Shown one piece after another: positions 1 through 9,327 of a stretch of DNA of 64,000 nucleotides. The number at the start of each line of letters is the position of its first letter. Position 1 is the first letter of the stretch. The position numbers were made by a program, and so were the translations under genes. The notes beneath the pieces were generated by a model. It saw nothing but the letters and a program-made list of their open reading frames with translations, made no database searches and was not told where the DNA came from. Source of the stretch: an uncultured Paracoccaceae bacterium (lineage in GTDB: Bacteria > Pseudomonadota > Alphaproteobacteria > Rhodobacterales > Rhodobacteraceae); NCBI GenBank assembly GCA_951812305.1, contig CATOSB010000008.1:434001-498000 (forward strand). The letters are read 5' to 3'.

Positions 1-767
1 ACGAAGAGCCGGAAATCGACGTGCGCGAGATTGACAATGCCGAGGTGCGCGAAGCGCAGGTGGCACGGCTGGCGAAGATCAAGGCAAACCGGGACGCTGC
101 TGCCTGTGGCGCCGCTCTGGCGTCACTGGAACGCGGCGCGGCTGACGGCAATGGCAACCTTCTGGCGCTGGCGGTTGATGCCGCGCGCGCAAGAGCAACG
201 GTGGGAGAGATTTCGATGGCAATGGAAAAGGCATTCGGACGGCACCGCGCCGAGGTGAAAACATTGGCCGGCGTCTATGGCGCGGCCTATGAGGGCGACG
301 AGGGCTTCGCCGCGATCCAGAAGGATGTGGAAGCCTTTGCCGAGGCAGAAGGGCGGCGGCCCCGGATGCTGGTCGTGAAAATGGGCCAGGACGGGCATGA
401 TCGCGGCGCCAAGGTCATCGCGACTGCATTTGCCGATATCGGGTTCGATGTGGACGTCGGCCCGCTGTTTCAGACGCCAGAAGAGGCCGCGCAGGATGCC
501 ATCGACAATGATGTGCATGTTGTCGGGATTTCGTCGCAGGCGGCGGGGCATAAAACGCTCGCGCCAAAACTGATCGAAGCGTTGAAGGCGCAAGGAGCGG
601 GCGATATCATTGTTATTTGCGGCGGCGTCATCCCGCAGCAGGACTATGAGTTCCTGCAGAAGGCCGGGGTAAAGGCGATTTTCGGTCCCGGTACGAATAT
701 TCCTTTGGCCGCGCAGGACATTTTACGGCTGATCGGAGAGGCGCGGGTCGGGCAGGCGGCGGAATAG
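1..767 (+). CDS. mcmA: methylmalonyl-CoA mutase, C-terminal part (cut by window edge)
   Basis: The frame is open to the left edge, so only the 3' end of the gene is present. The reading frame ends with the cobalamin-binding domain of methylmalonyl-CoA mutase: the B12 signature DxHxxG is seen as DGHDRG near residue 126 of the visible part, followed by the Rossmann-like stretch ending in GGVIP and FGPGT. The enzyme interconverts methylmalonyl-CoA and succinyl-CoA in propionate and branched-chain catabolism in the cytoplasm. The track start at 21 is internal because codons upstream (EEPEID) still match the family. The MAPEG gene follows 3 bp downstream. Confidence 0.93.
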   Translation, partial: EEPEIDVREIDNAEVREAQVARLAKIKANRDAAACGAALASLERGAADGNGNLLALAVDAARARATVGEISMAMEKAFGRHRAEVKTLAGVYGAAYEGDEGFAAIQKDVEAFAEAEGRRPRMLVVKMGQDGHDRGAKVIATAFADIGFDVDVGPLFQTPEEAAQDAIDNDVHVVGISSQAAGHKTLAPKLIEALKAQGAGDIIVICGGVIPQQDYEFLQKAGVKAIFGPGTNIPLAAQDILRLIGEARVGQAAE

Positions 768-770
768 TCA

Positions 771-1271
771 ATGTCTGACCGCCGCGAAATCCTGATTGGC
801 ATGGGGCTTGGCCTTGTCTGGGCCATACTTCTGGTCTGGATTGGGACGGCATTTGTCAACGTCCCGGTTTTCTCGCGTCAGTTCGTGACCCCATTCTATT
901 TCCTTGCTCCGGGTCTGGTTCTGCTGGCCATGATCGCAAGATTGGCGCAGCGACGGATGTTTGACGACACGATCCTTGATGGCGGCGAGGCTGCACCGGG
1001 ATCGGGTGCAGATATCGACCGGCGCGTATTGCAAAACACAATTGAGCAGGCGGTCCTTGCGATATGCCTCTGGCCTGCAATCTCTTTCATCGTGCTGGAG
1101 GACGGCCCGGGCATTGTGCTGACGCTGTCGATCGGATTTGCCATCGCGCGCGTCGCGTTCTGGATCGGGTATCACATCTCGCCACCACTGCGCGCCTTCG
1201 GCTTCGCTGCCACATTCTATCCGACAATTGTCGCATTGATCTGGTCAGCGCTTTGGTGGGCGACGACATGA
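771..1271 (+). CDS. MAPEG-family membrane protein
   Basis: A 166-residue protein with about four hydrophobic segments. The second half carries the family pattern: RVLQNTIEQ after the first loop, then ARVAFWIGYH and SPPLRAFGF before the last membrane segment. MAPEG proteins include glutathione-dependent membrane enzymes, but most bacterial members have no assigned substrate, so no reaction is claimed. Start ATG lies 3 bp after the mutase stop and the stop overlaps the next gene's ATG (ATGA), which suggests one transcript with the genes on either side. Confidence 0.8.
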   Translation: MSDRREILIGMGLGLVWAILLVWIGTAFVNVPVFSRQFVTPFYFLAPGLVLLAMIARLAQRRMFDDTILDGGEAAPGSGADIDRRVLQNTIEQAVLAICLWPAISFIVLEDGPGIVLTLSIGFAIARVAFWIGYHISPPLRAFGFAATFYPTIVALIWSALWWATT

Positions 1272-1891
1272 GCAGTTCTCTGGCCATTGACCATATTGTC
1301 GTATCCGCGAAAACGCTGCGGGAGGGTGTTGCATATGTGGAAGATTCGCTGAGCGTCAAGATGGCAGCTGGTGGCAAGCATGCCGCAATGTCGACCCATA
1401 ATGCGTTGTTAAATCTGGGGGATGCATATCTGGAGGTCATTGCCATAGACTCCGAAGCCCCTGACCCGGGCCGGGCACGATGGTTCGATCTGGACAATTT
1501 CAACGGCCCGCCACGTTTGACGAATTGGGTTGCACAAACCGAACATTTGGCAGATGCAATTGCCTTGGCTCCAGATGGCGTCGGCGAACCAATGGAACTG
1601 TCACGCGGGGATTTGCGCTGGAAGATCGCCATATCTGAAGACGGCACTTTGCCATTCGACGGCGCGTTTCCAGGGCTCATTGACTGGGAAGGGGCCCCGC
1701 ATCCGACCACAAGGCTGCCAAAACCCGAATGCCGGTTGGAAGTATTGCAAGTGGGCCATCCGGATTCCGCCAACCTTCACGCCGCCCTGTCCGCTTTCAG
1801 TGGCGGATTGCAGAATTGTGTGGCCGACTCGGCGACCTTTGGGTTTCGCGCCGCCATCAACACGTCTGCGGGTTTGAAAGTGCTGTCGTGA
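1268..1891 (+). CDS. VOC/glyoxalase-like domain protein
   Basis: 207 residues. The N-terminus (SLAIDHIVVSAKTLREGV) is the first beta-alpha unit of a vicinal-oxygen-chelate fold, and NALLNLGDAYLEVIAI is the matching second strand with the metal-site glutamate position. It resembles the Glyoxalase_3 type of hypothetical proteins; the substrate is unknown. I chose ATG 1268 rather than the track start 1064 because the fold begins there and because it forms an ATGA overlap with the MAPEG gene. The stop overlaps the GTG start of the next gene. Confidence 0.75.
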   Translation: MSSSLAIDHIVVSAKTLREGVAYVEDSLSVKMAAGGKHAAMSTHNALLNLGDAYLEVIAIDSEAPDPGRARWFDLDNFNGPPRLTNWVAQTEHLADAIALAPDGVGEPMELSRGDLRWKIAISEDGTLPFDGAFPGLIDWEGAPHPTTRLPKPECRLEVLQVGHPDSANLHAALSAFSGGLQNCVADSATFGFRAAINTSAGLKVLS

Positions 1892-2364
1892 TCATCAGAG
1901 CGGGCAAGACGGATGATGCAACAGCTATCGCCGCGTTTTGGCATCCGCTGATCCGCGAAACGGTCATTACATTCAGCACCACAGAGCACGCACCGGACGC
2001 GATTGCAAAAATGATCACGGATAACCCGGCATTTCTGGTGGCGGTACGCGACGGAACCGTCGTTGGTTTCGCAACTTACAAGCAATTCCGGGCTGGCAAC
2101 GGATATCGTCATTCAATGGAACATACGATCATCGTTGATCCGGTGGCACAACGCGGTGGTGTCGCGAGTGCGCTGATGGATGCGCTGGAGACCCATGCCC
2201 GCGGCGAAGGCGTTCATACGTTGATCGGCGGGGTCACAGGGACAAATACGGAAGGCATCAAGTTTCACCAGGCGCGTGGCTACAAGCTGGCAGGCGTCAT
2301 CGCGCAAACAGGGCGCAAATTCGATCGATGGCTCGATCTGCATCTGATGCAAAAGATGCTCTGA
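1888..2364 (+). CDS. GNAT N-acetyltransferase, phosphinothricin-acetyltransferase-like
   Basis: 158 residues from GTG 1888, which overlaps the stop of the VOC gene (GTGA). The fold is visible: VIIRAGKTDDATAIAAFW at the N-terminus, the acetyl-CoA loop around VDPVAQRGGVASALMDA, and the late GVTGTNTEGIKFHQARGYK segment typical of the Pat/Bar/YncA branch. Such enzymes acetylate small amines using acetyl-CoA; this one's acceptor cannot be read from sequence. The track start at 1729 runs into the upstream gene and is rejected. Likely last gene of the mutase-MAPEG-VOC-GNAT operon. Confidence 0.85.
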   Translation: MIIRAGKTDDATAIAAFWHPLIRETVITFSTTEHAPDAIAKMITDNPAFLVAVRDGTVVGFATYKQFRAGNGYRHSMEHTIIVDPVAQRGGVASALMDALETHARGEGVHTLIGGVTGTNTEGIKFHQARGYKLAGVIAQTGRKFDRWLDLHLMQKML

Positions 2365-2398
2365 TTTTCACCTGGCCAAAAATACTTCTGGTGGGGTT

Positions 2399-2420
2399 TG
2401 AGGGGGACTGTTCCCCCTCA
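2399..2420 (+). terminator. hairpin after the GNAT gene
   Basis: Inverted repeat TGAGGGGGA-CTG-TTCCCCCTCA, 35 bp after the GNAT stop. The stem is strong but there is no clean T-run, so it may be a terminator or a processing hairpin. It fits the end of the four-gene operon. Confidence 0.5.
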
Positions 2421-2519
2421 ACCGGTCGGATTGCCGCCAGAGGTTTTGCAATGCAAAATCCCGGGAGGCAATTTCGAATTCGCCCTGACATTCGCTGCCT
2501 GTCAGCATATTAGGCAAAC

Positions 2520-3200
2520 ATGTCGATCTGGTCGCGCATCGCCTCTGCCATTTCCTCGCTTGCATCGGGCGAGGGGCTTAGCGCTGTTTTCGACCAATTG
2601 CGTTCACCACCTGAACGTTCCGTTGCTTTCACAATCGCCGTCATCGCGCTGGGGGCTAAAATGGCGAAAGCCGATGGTCAGGTAACGCGCGACGAAGTGA
2701 CGGCATTTCGCGAAGTGTTCCACATCCCCGAAAACGCAGAGGCACAAGCGGCACGGGTTTTTAACCTTGCACGTCAGGATGTTGCGGGATTTGAAGACTA
2801 TGCCCACCGCATCGGGCGCATGTTCGAACCGCAGTCAAACGTCCTGACCGATCTGATGGAAGGCTTGTTCCACATCGCAATTGCCGATGGCGAATACCAC
2901 CCAAATGAAGACGACTTTCTGCAACGTGTGGCGGATATTTTCGGTATGGGCGAGCGCCCTTTTCGCCGCCTGCGCGCGCGGTTTGTCACCGACGCGCCTC
3001 CAGACCCCTATGAGGTGCTGGGCGTGACGACCGACATGGCACTGGACGACATTCGCAAGGTCTGGCGCGGCCATGTGCGCGAAAGCCACCCCGATGCGAT
3101 GATTGCGCGCGGATTGCCGGAAGAAGCGGTGAAAATGGCAGAGAAGCGGCTGATTGCGCTGAACCGGGCGTGGGAAGAAATACAAGGCATCGCGGGCTGA
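2520..3200 (+). CDS. DjlA-like protein with TerB and J domains
   Basis: 226 residues. The N-terminal two thirds form a TerB-like helical domain (GAKMAKADGQVTRDEV and HIAIADGEYHPNEDDF are the two acidic repeats), followed by a C-terminal J-domain with DPYEVLGV and the HPD tripeptide in VRESHPDAM. J-domains stimulate DnaK ATPase. Escherichia coli DjlA has an N-terminal membrane segment that is not obvious here, so this is probably a soluble co-chaperone. The stop overlaps the next start (TGATG), indicating translational coupling. Confidence 0.85.
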   Translation: MSIWSRIASAISSLASGEGLSAVFDQLRSPPERSVAFTIAVIALGAKMAKADGQVTRDEVTAFREVFHIPENAEAQAARVFNLARQDVAGFEDYAHRIGRMFEPQSNVLTDLMEGLFHIAIADGEYHPNEDDFLQRVADIFGMGERPFRRLRARFVTDAPPDPYEVLGVTTDMALDDIRKVWRGHVRESHPDAMIARGLPEEAVKMAEKRLIALNRAWEEIQGIAG

Positions 3201-4234
3201 TGCGGATTGCGACTTACAACGTGGAATGGTTTGACTCGTTGTTTGACGACGACGGCAGGCTGCGAATGGATGACGGCTGGTCGGGTCGGCGCGATGTCAC
3301 CCGCGCAGAGCAAATCGAGGCGCTGGGCACCGTGTTCTCTGCGATGGATGCTGATGCGATTATGGTGGTCGAAGCGCCGGATACGAACCGCACGCGGGAT
3401 ACGGCGACCGCGCTTGAGGAGTTTGCACGCACCTTCGATTTGCGCACGACACGCGCGCTGACCGGGTTTACCAATGGCACGCAGCAAGAACTCGCGCTGC
3501 TTTATGATCCGGCGAAAGTTGAGGCGGTACATGATCCGCGAGGCGAACAAACCGGCAAGAAAGGCGCCTGGGATGCGCCGCGCTTCGACGGGGTGCTGAA
3601 GATCGATCTTGATATCGATTCCAGCCTTGATCACGTCAAGTTTTCAAAGCCCCCGCTAGAGGTGCAGCTGCGCGACAAGGTAACGGGACGCGATATGCGC
3701 CTGATCGGCGTGCATATCAAATCCAAAGCCCCGCACGGTGCGGAAAACGAAGCCGAAGTGATGCGCATTGCCATTGAGAACCGACGCAAACAGCTGGCGC
3801 AATGCATCTGGCTGCGCCGCCGGGTTGAACAGCATTTGGAGGACGGCGACGATCTGATCGTTCTTGGGGATTTCAACGATGGCCCCGGTTTGGACGAATA
3901 TGAAAAGCTGTTCGGGCGCTCTGGCTTAGAAATCGTGTTGGGTCATGAAGGTGGGCCAAGGCTTTTTGACCCGCACGCGCATCTGGCACTGACCAAGAAA
4001 ATGGCCGCAGCACCGGTCACGGCACGGTTCTATCTGCACCGCGAAGACCGCTATCTAAGCGCTCTGCTGGATTACATCATGGTGTCGTCGAAAATCCGTT
4101 CCCTTTCGCCCAGCTGGCGAATTTGGCACCCGTTTGACGATCTGCCTTGTTACCGGATGCCCGAGTTGCGCAATGCGCTTTTGCACGCCTCCGACCACTT
4201 CCCCGTCAGCATGGATTTGCCGACGCCCTCGTAG
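3200..4234 (+). CDS. endonuclease/exonuclease/phosphatase-family protein
   Basis: 344 residues from ATG 3200, which overlaps the preceding stop. Fold motifs are visible in order: RIATYNVEWFD at the N-terminus, MVVEAP (metal-site glutamate), LIGVHIKSKAPHG, VLGDFNDGPG and the terminal SDHFPV with the catalytic histidine. No signal peptide is seen, so it is probably cytoplasmic. The family cleaves phosphodiesters or phosphomonoesters; the substrate here is unknown. The track start 3170 is inside the J-domain gene and is rejected. Confidence 0.85.
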   Translation: MRIATYNVEWFDSLFDDDGRLRMDDGWSGRRDVTRAEQIEALGTVFSAMDADAIMVVEAPDTNRTRDTATALEEFARTFDLRTTRALTGFTNGTQQELALLYDPAKVEAVHDPRGEQTGKKGAWDAPRFDGVLKIDLDIDSSLDHVKFSKPPLEVQLRDKVTGRDMRLIGVHIKSKAPHGAENEAEVMRIAIENRRKQLAQCIWLRRRVEQHLEDGDDLIVLGDFNDGPGLDEYEKLFGRSGLEIVLGHEGGPRLFDPHAHLALTKKMAAAPVTARFYLHREDRYLSALLDYIMVSSKIRSLSPSWRIWHPFDDLPCYRMPELRNALLHASDHFPVSMDLPTPS

Positions 4235-4263
4235 TGGCGCGCGTTTGTCCCTATATTGGGGGC

Positions 4264-4560
4264 ATGAGAAAACTTCTATCCATATGCCTCATCTCGTCTT
4301 CAATTGCGCTTTCGGTTCAGGCGGAAGAACAATCCGATCTGCAGGACGGCATGGATTTACTGTCGGAAGGCACGCAATTGCTGTTGCGTGGTCTTATGGG
4401 AGAAATCGAGCCCGCCCTGCGCGATCTGGAAGCGGCACTCAAAGACATGACGCTTTATCATCCGCCAGAAGTGCTGCCCAATGGCGACATCATCATTCGG
4501 CGCAAAACGCCGGATGAAATCGATGCCGAACCTTCGGAAGAGGGCGAGATCGAGCTTTAG
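4264..4560 (+). CDS. small secreted conserved-type protein
   Basis: 98 residues from ATG 4264. A signal peptide is clear (MRKLLSICLISSSIALSVQA, cleavage near AEE). The mature part is acidic and helical, with ALRDLEAALKDMTLYHPPEVLPNGDIIIRRK. I recognise the pattern from uncharacterised roseobacter periplasmic proteins but know no function. The stop overlaps that of the convergent VOC gene by a few bases. Confidence 0.7.
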   Translation: MRKLLSICLISSSIALSVQAEEQSDLQDGMDLLSEGTQLLLRGLMGEIEPALRDLEAALKDMTLYHPPEVLPNGDIIIRRKTPDEIDAEPSEEGEIEL

Positions 4561-4967
4561 GCAGGCAGTTCATCGCAGCCGACCATCCAGCGGGTGCCGA
4601 ACTTGTCGCTGAAGACGCCGAAACCTGCGCACCAGAAGGTTGGGGCCCAGGGCATACTGATTTCGCCACCGGCGGACAGTTTGTCGTAATATCCCTTGGC
4701 TTCGGCCGCGCTCGGATAGTTCAACTGGACGGAACAACCGGCCATTGCGGGCGACTCTTCGAAGATGCTGTCAGATGCCATCAGTGTCGTATCTCCGACC
4801 GAAAGTTGGCTGTGCATCACCTGTGTTTTCTGATCATCTGACGCGGCGAATTCCGCCGGCAATCCGCTGGCGTCCATGATCATTGGCTCGCCGCCAAAGA
4901 CATACGCATAAAAATCCATTGCCTCGCGGCAATTGCCGTTGAAGAAAAGATACGGGCTGACACTCAT
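4557..4967 (-). CDS. PhnB-like VOC protein
   Basis: 136 residues on the minus strand. SVSPYLFFNGNCREAMDFYAYVFGGE at the start and WAPTFWCAGFGVFSDKFGTRWMV at the end are the two halves of the PhnB/YjdN-type VOC fold. These proteins are mostly uncharacterised. The purine-rich GGAGG-type site just upstream (complement of ggcctcctt) supports ATG at 4967. It is tail-to-tail with the small secreted gene and 30 bp from an IS982 insertion on its 5' side, which may have separated it from its promoter. Confidence 0.8.
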   Translation of the reverse strand: MSVSPYLFFNGNCREAMDFYAYVFGGEPMIMDASGLPAEFAASDDQKTQVMHSQLSVGDTTLMASDSIFEESPAMAGCSVQLNYPSAAEAKGYYDKLSAGGEISMPWAPTFWCAGFGVFSDKFGTRWMVGCDELPA

Positions 4968-5532
4968 GTTGGCCTCCTTCGCTGCATTGGCATATTAACC
5001 TGAGTTCTGGATAAGCGCTATATCTGGTATTCGACCTGCCTGATTGTTTCCGGCACGGTTATGGGTCCCATTTTAACTTTGGTTTTCCCGAGCATATAGG
5101 CTGCGACACACGAGATGAGGTGTACGAATGCGTTGGCAGGCGATCTGTGTCGAGTGTGTTCCAGTCCCATGCTGGTTTTCAACTTATCGAACAGAGTTTC
5201 GATGATGAACCGCCTTCGCAACAGGATTTTGTTCAGGATTGGCAGGAGATAGTTTTTCATGTTGCGGCGAATGCCGGTGACGAGGTGGAGCCCACGCTGC
5301 CAGAGCCGTTGGAAGAGGGATTTGGAGATATAGCCCTTATCAGCAAATATTTTGCCTTCGAGGCCCGCGATCATGGCTTCAAACGGCTTTCGATCATCGA
5401 CATTACCTGCCGTGATTTTGACGGCCATGATCTCCCCCTTGTTGTTGATGATTAGATGCAGTTTGAAGCCAAAGAACCAGCCCATTGTGCTGCGACCGCG
5501 CTTTGCCAGCCCCTTGAAGACCTTGTTTCGAT

Positions 5533-7133
5533 GTAACTCCCAAGCACCCCCCACGTTTGAGTGTTATTGTCAGTTTTATGGTGAGTCGAATTTGCCATTT
5601 TGCGCGTGTTTTTTTTCTTTCTTGTCTGAATTCTGTGGCGCCGGGTTGATTTCTCTGAATCAGTGGTGGGATGGATCAGGTTGCCGCCCTTGAACAACTT
5701 CTCGCCACGGCTCTGCGTCGGATCGCTGAGCTTGAAGCTGCGTTGGCGAGCATGGCGGAAGAGATCACGGACCTGCGCCGACAGTTGGCCAAGAACAGCA
5801 GCAATAGCAGCAAGCCCCCTTCAAGTGATGGCCTGAAGAAGCCAGCCCCGCGCAGCCTGCGTGGCAAATCCGGAAAGAAAAGTGGCGGCCAAGTTGGCCA
5901 CCGGGGCGACACCCTGCGCCAGACGTCAACACCCGACTTTGTCGAACGGCATGAGGCGACGCATTGCAGCGCCTGTCAGAGCGCCCTGACGGCGGAGATG
6001 GTGAAAGGGATCGAGAAGCGTCAGGTGTTCGACTTGCCTGCGCCACGCCTGGAGGTCACCGAGCATCAGGCGGCGGTTTATTGTTGCGACCATTGTCGAG
6101 CCACGACGACGGCTGGCTTTCCCGATGGCGTGGCCGCGCATGTGCAATATGGCACGCGCATGCGGGCAGTGGCGGTCTATTGCAATGTTCAGCAGCTGAT
6201 ACCCGAGGATCGGGTCTGCCAGCTTATGCGCGACCTGTTTGGGGCCACCAGCTTGTGCGCGGCCAGCGTGACCAACTGGACGCGCGGCGCGGCAAATAAG
6301 ATGGGTGTCGTGGTTGAACACATTCTCGCCCGGCTTGCCGAAGGCGGCGTTCGGCATCTGGACGAGACCGGACTTCGTGTTGCCGGCAAGCTGCACTGGC
6401 TGCACACGATCTGCGATACCGCCTTCACCCATTACCGCATCAGCGCCAAACGCGGTGCTGTTCCAACCTTCCTGACCGGCGGGACGATCATTCATGATCA
6501 CTGGAAACCCTACTACGCCCATATGAGCGGAGTGGACGCCCACGCCCTCTGCGGGGCGCATCACTTGCGCGAACTCAAGGCCATCGAAGAGATCGAAAAA
6601 GAGCCTTGGGCGACGGAGATGAGCGCAGTGCTTCATAGCGCCAATCAGCTCAGATGCGCGGCTCAGGATCAAGGCGAGACCGAACTCCCGGAACTGGTTC
6701 GCCAGGGTATAGTCACCAGATACATGGCGATCCTCGCCAAGGGGCTCGCCTTCCACGAACGCCGGCCCCCGCTGGCCAAAAGCCCCGGCACCCGCGGCCG
6801 AAAAGCCAGGCGGCCAGGCCACAACCTGCTCCTCCGCCTGCGTGACTACCGCGATGACGTTTTGCGATTCATCGCCGACTTCGCGGTCCCATTCACAAAC
6901 AATCAGGCCGAACAGGACCTGCGCATGATGAAGCTGCGCATGAAAATCTCGGGCACCTTCCGCACCCTCGAGGGCGCGCGGGTCTTCGCCGACATCAGGT
7001 CCGTCATCTCGACGGCCAGAAAACACCGGTTCAACATCCTGGAAATCCTGACCCTGTCACCACCTCAGATCATCGCACGGCTCTGACGGAACAAAACCCC
7101 GCAACCCTATCGGACAGGGTGCTTGGGAGTTAC
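5533..7133 (+). mobile_element. IS66-family element of the single-gene (ISBst12-like) type, copy 1
   Basis: 1601 bp. Inverted ends GTAACTCCCAAGCACC match at both sides, and the 8-bp target duplication GTTTCGAT is at 5525-5532 and 7134-7141, as expected for IS66. It carries only a TnpC-type transposase and no tnpA or tnpB. Inserted in the IS982 transposase gene of copy A. Confidence 0.95.
5671..7086 (+). CDS. IS66-family (TnpC-type) transposase, copy 1
   Basis: 471 residues. Order of parts: an N-terminal coiled coil ([19 protein letters not shown]), a low-complexity linker ([10 protein letters not shown]), a zinc-ribbon-like cluster (CSAC and CCDHC), then the DDE core with aspartate in HLDETGLR, aspartate in HDHWKPY and glutamate in [11 protein letters not shown] helix of HCGAHH type ([10 protein letters not shown]) precedes the insertion domain. 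This copy has Arg in the HERRPPL stretch, as do copies 3 and 4; copies 2 and 5 have Gln. The reading frame is intact, so the element may be active. Confidence 0.93.
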   Translation: MDQVAALEQLLATALRRIAELEAALASMAEEITDLRRQLAKNSSNSSKPPSSDGLKKPAPRSLRGKSGKKSGGQVGHRGDTLRQTSTPDFVERHEATHCSACQSALTAEMVKGIEKRQVFDLPAPRLEVTEHQAAVYCCDHCRATTTAGFPDGVAAHVQYGTRMRAVAVYCNVQQLIPEDRVCQLMRDLFGATSLCAASVTNWTRGAANKMGVVVEHILARLAEGGVRHLDETGLRVAGKLHWLHTICDTAFTHYRISAKRGAVPTFLTGGTIIHDHWKPYYAHMSGVDAHALCGAHHLRELKAIEEIEKEPWATEMSAVLHSANQLRCAAQDQGETELPELVRQGIVTRYMAILAKGLAFHERRPPLAKSPGTRGRKARRPGHNLLLRLRDYRDDVLRFIADFAVPFTNNQAEQDLRMMKLRMKISGTFRTLEGARVFADIRSVISTARKHRFNILEILTLSPPQIIARL

Positions 7134-7648
7134 GTTTCGATTAATGCGGGCATTGTGGCAGACCGCGAGCTTAGTGCTGTCGGCAAAATAGACGCCGGTT
7201 TTTTCACCGCTGAAGCAGTGCAGCAGTATGCAAAACGGCACCATTAATCTTGGCATGAGGCTGACAAACCGACCATAGCTCGGGAGGTTGCCAAAGCAGT
7301 CACGGTATTTCTGCTCAACGCCATAAATCCAATAATGTTTGAAGTCCTTGAACGGCGACAAGTGAAACAAGACCATGATGAACAGGCTCTCCCCCAGGGT
7401 CAGCTTGCCGGAGCGAAGCCTCTGACGACCCGAGGGGATCAACCGGTGGCGCTCCCAGTCCTCGTAGGTTTTTGCAAAATCATCGAGACAGACAAAAAGT
7501 GCGGTGTTAGTGATCGACATGAGTGGCGGTCCATATTGTGTCGCTTTTGAACCTTGAATCATGGGGCAACGTACTTGGAAACCCCTCTCACCCCATACTA
7601 ATCACGGGGGCATTCAGGCTGGTCAACACGGGGCAAAAGGTGCGCGCC

Positions 7649-8089
7649 ATGGAGAACAACTTCCCAATCAACGAAGATCTCGCTTATGAGAAGATCCGGG
7701 ACCTCATGTTCGACATGATGGAAGAGGACCCCAACCGTTTCTACGCCCTCACGGATAAGCTCAATGAACTGGCTGCGCTCCCTAAAAGAACCATGACACT
7801 TGTGCTCGATCTGATGGCTGCCACTCCCTTTCAGGTGATCATCCCGAAACACGTACGGAAAAATGACCCTGATACATTCAAAGCGGATCACGAAACCGTT
7901 TCAAATGTTCTATTTCTTGGAGAGTTTGGCGGAATTGCCGTTGAACTGGAGCCAAATGAGGCTTTGAGAGAACCGAGGATCATTTCCATAACAATGGTGG
8001 AAATCCCTCATCGCAACCCTCTGCGAAAAAGGGTCAACGAGTATCGTAAAAAACGAATCAAAAAACTACGAAAAAATTCTGTCGAGTAG
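7649..8089 (+). CDS. IS982 passenger protein of unknown function (only intact copy)
   Basis: 146 residues from ATG 7649, preceded by AAAGG. It runs divergently from the IS982 transposase and lies inside the IS ends in all three copies, so it belongs to the element. I do not recognise the family. The N-terminal half is helical and acidic (MENNFPINEDLAYEKIRDLM, EEDPNRFYALTDKLNELA). The middle is mixed (PFQVIIPKHV, FLGEFGGIAVEL). The tail is strongly basic (RKRVNEYRKKRIKKLRK), which suggests nucleic-acid contact. No membrane segment or signal peptide is visible. A transposition regulator, target-choice factor or unrelated cargo are all possible. Confidence 0.7.
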   Translation: MENNFPINEDLAYEKIRDLMFDMMEEDPNRFYALTDKLNELAALPKRTMTLVLDLMAATPFQVIIPKHVRKNDPDTFKADHETVSNVLFLGEFGGIAVELEPNEALREPRIISITMVEIPHRNPLRKRVNEYRKKRIKKLRKNSVE

Positions 8090-8199
8090 TGCACTGGTGA
8101 CGCCAACGTCTTATCCAGAATCGGGGTATATTAGCACGGCTTGCGCGTCTGACCGACAGGAAATAGATACGCGCGAAATGGCGTGAAAGGGCGTTTGGA

Positions 8200-9297
8200 A
8201 TGGGGTTCAAAACCGGTATTGTCGGGCTTCCCAATGTGGGAAAATCAACGCTTTTCAATGCGCTGACCAGAACTGCCGCTGCACAGGCCGCAAATTTCCC
8301 GTTTTGCACTATTGAACCCAATGTTGGCGAGGTTGCCGTGCCGGATATGCGGGTGGATAAGCTGGCGGAAATCGCGAAATCGGCCAAGACAATTCCAACC
8401 CGGATGACATTTGTCGATATTGCGGGGCTGGTGAAGGGCGCGTCCAAGGGTGAAGGGCTGGGCAATCAGTTTCTGGCCAATATCCGTGAAGTCGACGCAA
8501 TTGCGCATGTGCTTCGGTGTTTTGAGGACGGCGACGTGACCCATGTGGAGGGACGCATCGATCCGGTTGCAGATGCAGAAACCATCGAAACCGAACTGAT
8601 GCTGGCCGATCTGGAATCAATCGAAAAGCGGATGCAGGGGCTGGTTCGCAAAGTGCGTGGCGGCGACAAAGAGGCGTTATTGCAGGAACGGTTATTGAAA
8701 GCGGCGCAGGCGGCGTTAGAAAATGGTCAACCCGCGCGCGTGGTTGATGTTTCGGACGAAGACGCAAAGGCTTGGGACGGCCTGCAGCTTTTGACGACCA
8801 AGCCGGTTTTGTTCGTCTGCAACGTGGCAGAGGATGAAGCAGCGCAAGGAAACGAGCACTCAGAAGCGGTCGCCAAGATGGCGGAGGAGCAGGGTGCGGC
8901 ATCGGTCGTGATATCAGCGAAGATCGAAGAGGAAATCAGCCAGCTTGATCCCGAAGAGGCAGAGATGTTCCTGTCGGAGATGGGGCTGGAAGAGCCCGGG
9001 TTGGATCGTCTGATCAAGGCAGGATACAAGCTGTTGAACTTGCAGACCTATTTTACCGCTGGCCCCAAAGAATCCCGCGCATGGACGATTGCCGAAGGCA
9101 CGCTGGCACCCCAGGCCGCAGGTGTCATCCACGGCGATTTTGAACGTGCGTTTATACGTGCGGAAACGATTGCCTACGATGATTACATCGCGCTTGGCGG
9201 AGAACAGGGCGCGAAAGACGCAGGTAAGATGCGCGCCGAAGGGAAAGGCTATATCGTCAAGGACGGTGACGTTCTGAACTTCCTTCATGGTGCGTAA
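8200..9297 (+). CDS. ychF: ribosome-associated GTPase YchF (OBG family)
   Basis: 365 residues, full length for YchF. Walker A is GLPNVGKST near residue 8. PFCTIEPN is the switch region and [21 protein letters not shown] the G3 segment with the family's hydrophobic residue replacing the usual glutamine. The coiled-coil insertion follows, and the C-terminal TGS-like domain ends with [18 protein letters not shown]. YchF binds ATP in preference to GTP in characterised members and associates with ribosomes. The gene stands alone after IS982 copy A and is followed by palindromic sequences. Confidence 0.96.
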   Translation: MGFKTGIVGLPNVGKSTLFNALTRTAAAQAANFPFCTIEPNVGEVAVPDMRVDKLAEIAKSAKTIPTRMTFVDIAGLVKGASKGEGLGNQFLANIREVDAIAHVLRCFEDGDVTHVEGRIDPVADAETIETELMLADLESIEKRMQGLVRKVRGGDKEALLQERLLKAAQAALENGQPARVVDVSDEDAKAWDGLQLLTTKPVLFVCNVAEDEAAQGNEHSEAVAKMAEEQGAASVVISAKIEEEISQLDPEEAEMFLSEMGLEEPGLDRLIKAGYKLLNLQTYFTAGPKESRAWTIAEGTLAPQAAGVIHGDFERAFIRAETIAYDDYIALGGEQGAKDAGKMRAEGKGYIVKDGDVLNFLHGA

Positions 9298-9327
9298 GGA
9301 ATCGCCTCGTTATCGTACATGCGGGAC

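Larger units (their letters stand above)
5018..7562 (-). pseudogene. IS982 transposase, interrupted by IS66 copy 1
   Basis: The C-terminal part lies at 5018-5532 and the N-terminal part at 7142-7562, separated by the IS66 element and one copy of its duplication. Joined, they match the intact 311-residue transposase of copies B and C almost residue for residue. The break falls just after ARINRN, between the first DDE aspartate (FADSTKLAV) and the rest of the catalytic core, so neither half should be active. Unjoined halves appear in the track as 178 and 151 residues. Confidence 0.92.
4998..8127 (-). mobile_element. IS982-family element with passenger gene, copy A (contains IS66 copy 1)
   Basis: Ends begin ACC as in the IS982 family: ACCTGAGTTCTGGATAAG at the left and ACCCCGATTCTGGATAAG (complement) at the right, identical over TTCTGGATAAG. 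The 6-bp duplication ATATTA lies at 4992-4997 and 8128-8133. Removing the nested 1601-bp IS66 and its 8-bp duplication leaves 1521 bp, longer than the roughly 1 kb usual for IS982 elements. The extra length is a second gene divergent from the transposase. In this copy the transposase is broken and the passenger is intact. Confidence 0.93.

Noticed and set aside
5926-7026. 366-residue antisense ORF repeated in every IS66 copy
   Set aside because: It recurs only because the five IS66 copies are nearly identical; it lies fully inside the transposase gene and shows no domain.
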